In this document: in pieces, positions 47,901-49,755 of the stretch
How positions within the stretch are numbered: the stretch's first letter is position 1
How the letters are laid out: the number at the start of each line of letters is the position of its first letter
Assembly (NCBI GenBank): GCA_016926375.1
Contig: JAFGOR010000266.1
Location: forward strand, 1 to 49,755
DNA length: 49,755 nucleotides
Direction: 5' to 3'
Source: Bacteroidales bacterium
GTDB lineage: Bacteria; Bacteroidota; Bacteroidia; Bacteroidales; UBA10428
Made by a program: the position numbers and the translations under genes
The notes under the pieces: generated by a model
Database searches by the model: none
Seen by the model: the letters and a program-made list of their open reading frames with translations, nothing else
What the model was told of the DNA's origin: nothing

Positions 47901-48151
47901 GAAAAATGCCGGAAATTAACCCGGTTGTTAAAGAATGAATAAACCGAAAAAAGGATAATTCCAAATATGCCGGATATTACAAATGCCTGAGGAATTTTTA
48001 CGGGTTCCCATGTCTGAAGAAAGAGGACATGCGAACCAATACCGAACAATGCAATAAATGCCCCAATAAAGAAAGCCTGAAGAGAGATGAGGGACAACAT
48101 GGCTGTCTCCTGGCGATTGTTGACATGTATTCCTAAAAACGTATTTATCAT
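44984..48151 (-). CDS. MFS/nucleotide-transporter-like membrane protein fused to HEAT repeats and a C-terminal cyclic-nucleotide-binding-like domain
   Basis: About 12 TM helices in the N-terminal ~430 aa; HEAT-like AAEIIGNSDNQDWGIFLLHLVRDIEPDVKLASIKAMARLGNP; C-terminal IARTFDVHHMNAGEEFLVKREDVHFAFMIIIEGTAHI. Confidence 0.83.
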   Translation of the reverse strand: MINTFLGIHVNNRQETAMLSLISLQAFFIGAFIALFGIGSHVLFLQTWEPVKIPQAFVISGIFGIILFSVYSFFNNRVNFRHFSFWVFFLLLLSNATLFYFHDTFTDLNLFGIPLFLPFTLNLPFTFMVLILFRHSTAAVFSPEQHKRFYQFFQTALIAGIVIFSYGLIGALYIHWDILIITAVSAALIGFAALLQLIINYHHHHAGAFPQPPKRLSPLRSRFYEMFYTRYTLLLLAFVLISSVLGFVVHYYFVSETRFNYPNTIGLAKFFGFFTGTMFLFIYGTERFLLRKILYSYDSPFSLVLLPSVLILASIATLVVDLLVGQSNAIARFSFGFLMVAMLKIGYETAFEAIELPSLRVLFRTLDLRFIYSIKPRLEGSFRMLGLLIAGFLLSGLIFLNLNRGPFIILLVILLSLIWLPVAVLLVKAYQKALRETIRRLKTSKRALSMDLLNTDEKSHTLINSKNHVKSINTLSIIERIEPLSHERHLISLLGTDSGNLQKYLLERINENALLSALPRLKEIRKIGSNSQHHGNLDKLINRFEIKINAGNSSNGIENLVNSPTVTDRILAAEIIGNSDNQDWGIFLLHLVRDIEPDVKLASIKAMARLGNPNHSYVLIGYLATPVFYPYAFEALVKIGEPCIQFMEEIFLQPEADNTLLSRVVRIYGKIASPASIDYLLSKVENQNRIISRQALLALREAKFQATPGNINRILNDIVRLISVMSWNFAVFGSIRKYSQFTLLTDALSKEIRDNYDTLYHLLALAYNPTSISNIKNMLLEGSDTDISFGIELLDQIVNEEIKQVFFPVVENISITERYKQLQYFFPAVKETPENIILNIITRDFNQLSLYVKACAISSYMKLKKNTVSTEIIAGIFHPNQMISETAAFVTEQTEPAKLDSVYARLGQQQVNLLKSALNQRVDGIPYLLLDRIRFINKCNPFEHITEDVLQEIARTFDVHHMNAGEEFLVKREDVHFAFMIIIEGTAHINNSSGKVYTFEKNDIIYSDIYVEDNIYSLKAATELKFYSLEQEVLNSLMFDYIEFRDAILRIVEEA

Positions 48152-48338
48152 ACCTGATATAAAAGTTTGCTACAGTCCGGACCTCTTTTTAGGTTATCAG
48201 AATTGCAAAAATACTAAAATAATGTTTTGAATGATAACTTTTACGGGAGATGCAGAAAGCTTTTGTTGAAAACAGCGTTTTGTTGTGCCGGATACCATAA
48301 CCTGCAAGAAATATCAAGATAATTTGTATTTTTGACAG

Positions 48339-48359
48339 GCATGCAATTTTAATGCATGC
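48339..48359. promoter_or_regulatory. Inverted repeat GCATGCA-N7-TGCATGC just downstream of a TATTTTTG box (48327-48334), upstream of the DUF3127 gene
   Basis: Read directly; 5' region of the 48398 gene. Confidence 0.4.
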
Positions 48360-48397
48360 AAGTCATGTTGTTCTTTAACTTGTATTAATCAAATATT

Positions 48398-48769
48398 ATG
48401 GCACTGGAAATAGCCGGAAAAATCATACAAATACTTCCCGAACAAACAGGTAACGGGAAAAACGGTCCCTGGACAAAACAGGATTTTGTTATTGAAACGC
48501 GGGAACAATATCCCCGTAAGGTTTGTTTTTCGGCATGGAACGATAAGGCTTCCCAGGTTAAGTCGCTCAACGACGGTTCCCTGGTGAATGTATCTTTCAA
48601 TGCTGAATCCCGGGAGTTTAACGGCAGGTGGTATACCGATCTGAAGGTATGGAAAATAGAAACACAAACAGCACAGGCACAGCAACAACCGGCACCCGAC
48701 CCCACAGAAATGTATGAACCCCTTTCTCCCGGAGAAAGTGCTCCGGAGCCGAATGATCTGCCGTTTTGA
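48398..48769 (+). CDS. DUF3127 domain-containing protein
   Basis: MALEIAGKIIQILPEQTGNGKNGPWTKQDFVIETREQYPRKVCFSAWNDKA; EFNGRWYTDLKVWKIE; C-terminal EPNDLPF. Confidence 0.93.
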   Translation: MALEIAGKIIQILPEQTGNGKNGPWTKQDFVIETREQYPRKVCFSAWNDKASQVKSLNDGSLVNVSFNAESREFNGRWYTDLKVWKIETQTAQAQQQPAPDPTEMYEPLSPGESAPEPNDLPF

Positions 48770-48831
48770 TACAATGTGCAATTAGCAATTAACAATTATC
48801 AATAGAGGTCCAAGAGCCAAGGAAGGGGAAG

Positions 48832-48886
48832 TGGCAGTTGCCGCGGCAGCGGCAGCGGCAGTGGCAGTAGCAGTAGCAGTAGCAGG
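48832..48886. repeat. GC-rich GGCAGY/AGCAGT hexanucleotide-like microsatellite
   Basis: gtggcagttgccgcggcagcggcagcggcagtggcagtagcagtagcagtagcagg. Confidence 0.85.
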
Positions 48887-48925
48887 AGCCGTCAAATCCC
48901 AAATCCCTATTCCCACCGTACACAC

Positions 48926-48947
48926 ACCTGCCTGCCGGCAGGCAGGT
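48926..48947. repeat. Perfect 22-nt palindrome ACCTGCCTGCCGGCAGGCAGGT
   Basis: Direct reading; related hairpin at 11485-11505. Confidence 0.85.
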
Positions 48948-49234
48948 CCAGTATCCATCCCTCTTCAAGGGTTTTCAACCGCTTGAAGGGGATACTTTTA
49001 CTGACAGGCCGTATAGACTTCTTAACCCTCCAACTCTTAGTGATTTTTGCAGTTCTCATCGTTACTTCAGCTGCTTATCTGTAATCTCCTGGTTCTTGGA
49101 TTAGCTTTTCTTTGGCAATTACTTAACCCAAAATAGGAATGTTGTTACAATAGATTAACCTTTAATTTATTGCCACGCAACATTAATGTAAGGCTTGTGC
49201 TTTTTCTTTGCATCGGATAAAATAACCTGATAAA

Positions 49235-49755
49235 ATGAAAAAAGCAAGCAAGCCATTAGCCGTTTTGGGTTTATTCGTCATGACCTTGGTGGCCTTCATG
49301 AATCCGGTTAACGCAGGTGAAAACTCCTGTATTAACCTGAACGAGAATCCCAAGGGTAAGTTTGTATTTATTCTTACCGAAAACACTCCCTGGAAAGATA
49401 TTTCCGATTATGCCAGGACGGATATGCAGTTGTTTGGAAAAGAAATAGCCCAGCAGATCTGCCTGATCGATCATACCTATGTGTTGTTTTCTGCAAGCAA
49501 CGACAACAGGCCAACTATAATTAAACCGGTCATTTATAGCGCCATCAATAAAATGAAGCAGTATTACAAAGATGCTGTCAGAAAGCAAAAGATGGATCTT
49601 AACCAGGTAAATGAAGCGTTTAGCATTTTGTTGATCAAGGCATATGTATGTTATTACGAAGAAACAGTTGAAATAGAATCGCTGCTGAGCGAAGCAAAAA
49701 CGCCTGAAGCTATTAAACAAGTCTTTGATTGCATAGAAATTAAAACCACTAATCA
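49235..49755 (+). CDS. Secreted protein of unknown function, 3' truncated by window edge (absent from ORF track)
   Basis: ATG at 49235; MKKASKPLAVLGLFVMTLVAFMNPVNAGENSCINLNENPKGKFVFILTENTPWKDISDYART...; open to the window end (173 codons); signal peptide. Confidence 0.75.
   Translation, partial: MKKASKPLAVLGLFVMTLVAFMNPVNAGENSCINLNENPKGKFVFILTENTPWKDISDYARTDMQLFGKEIAQQICLIDHTYVLFSASNDNRPTIIKPVIYSAINKMKQYYKDAVRKQKMDLNQVNEAFSILLIKAYVCYYEETVEIESLLSEAKTPEAIKQVFDCIEIKTTN

Noticed and set aside
48385-48795. 136-aa and 130-aa minus ORFs over DUF3127
   Set aside because: Antisense to a well-supported DUF3127 CDS; no motifs.
49271-49720. 149-aa and 67-aa minus ORFs at the right end
   Set aside because: The plus strand encodes a signal-peptide protein open to the window end, which fits better.
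1-49755. tRNA/rRNA genes, IS elements or integrases
   Set aside because: No rRNA-like stretch, tRNA cloverleaf, transposase or integrase motif recognised by eye; a tRNAscan/ISfinder run would be decisive.

Overview
The 49.8-kb window is Bacteroidota-type chromosomal DNA: T9SS C-terminal sorting domains, DUF4492-cydAB, DUF5683, DUF3127 and TAnnTTTG-like promoter motifs. Left to right it holds: a truncated sigma-54 response regulator whose 3' end lacks a Fis HTH; a glycosyltransferase/GT-C membrane protein cluster with convergent antisense overlaps; an MBOAT + two SGNH O-acylation module continuous with mltD-DUF5683-parB-parA; a glutaminyl cyclotransferase, a HAD-like protein and pssA; a cytochrome bd operon (DUF4492-cydA-cydB) followed by an un-called 41-aa transmembrane ORF (CydX-like candidate); a Cys-rich small secreted protein with a perfect 30-nt palindrome downstream; a flavodiiron protein; two paralogous giant T9SS surface proteins (1259 and 2702 aa); and a tightly packed five-gene cassette of MFS/nucleotide-transporter-like-HEAT-cNMP-fold protein, TIR-containing protein, membrane-anchored nSTAND-WD40 ATPase, outer-membrane beta-barrel and lipoprotein. 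That cassette, transcribed toward the adhesins, is the best candidate for an undescribed envelope signalling or conflict system. The window ends with DUF3127, a composite repetitive intergenic element and a truncated secreted protein. All assignments come from reading motifs by eye; no database search was run.
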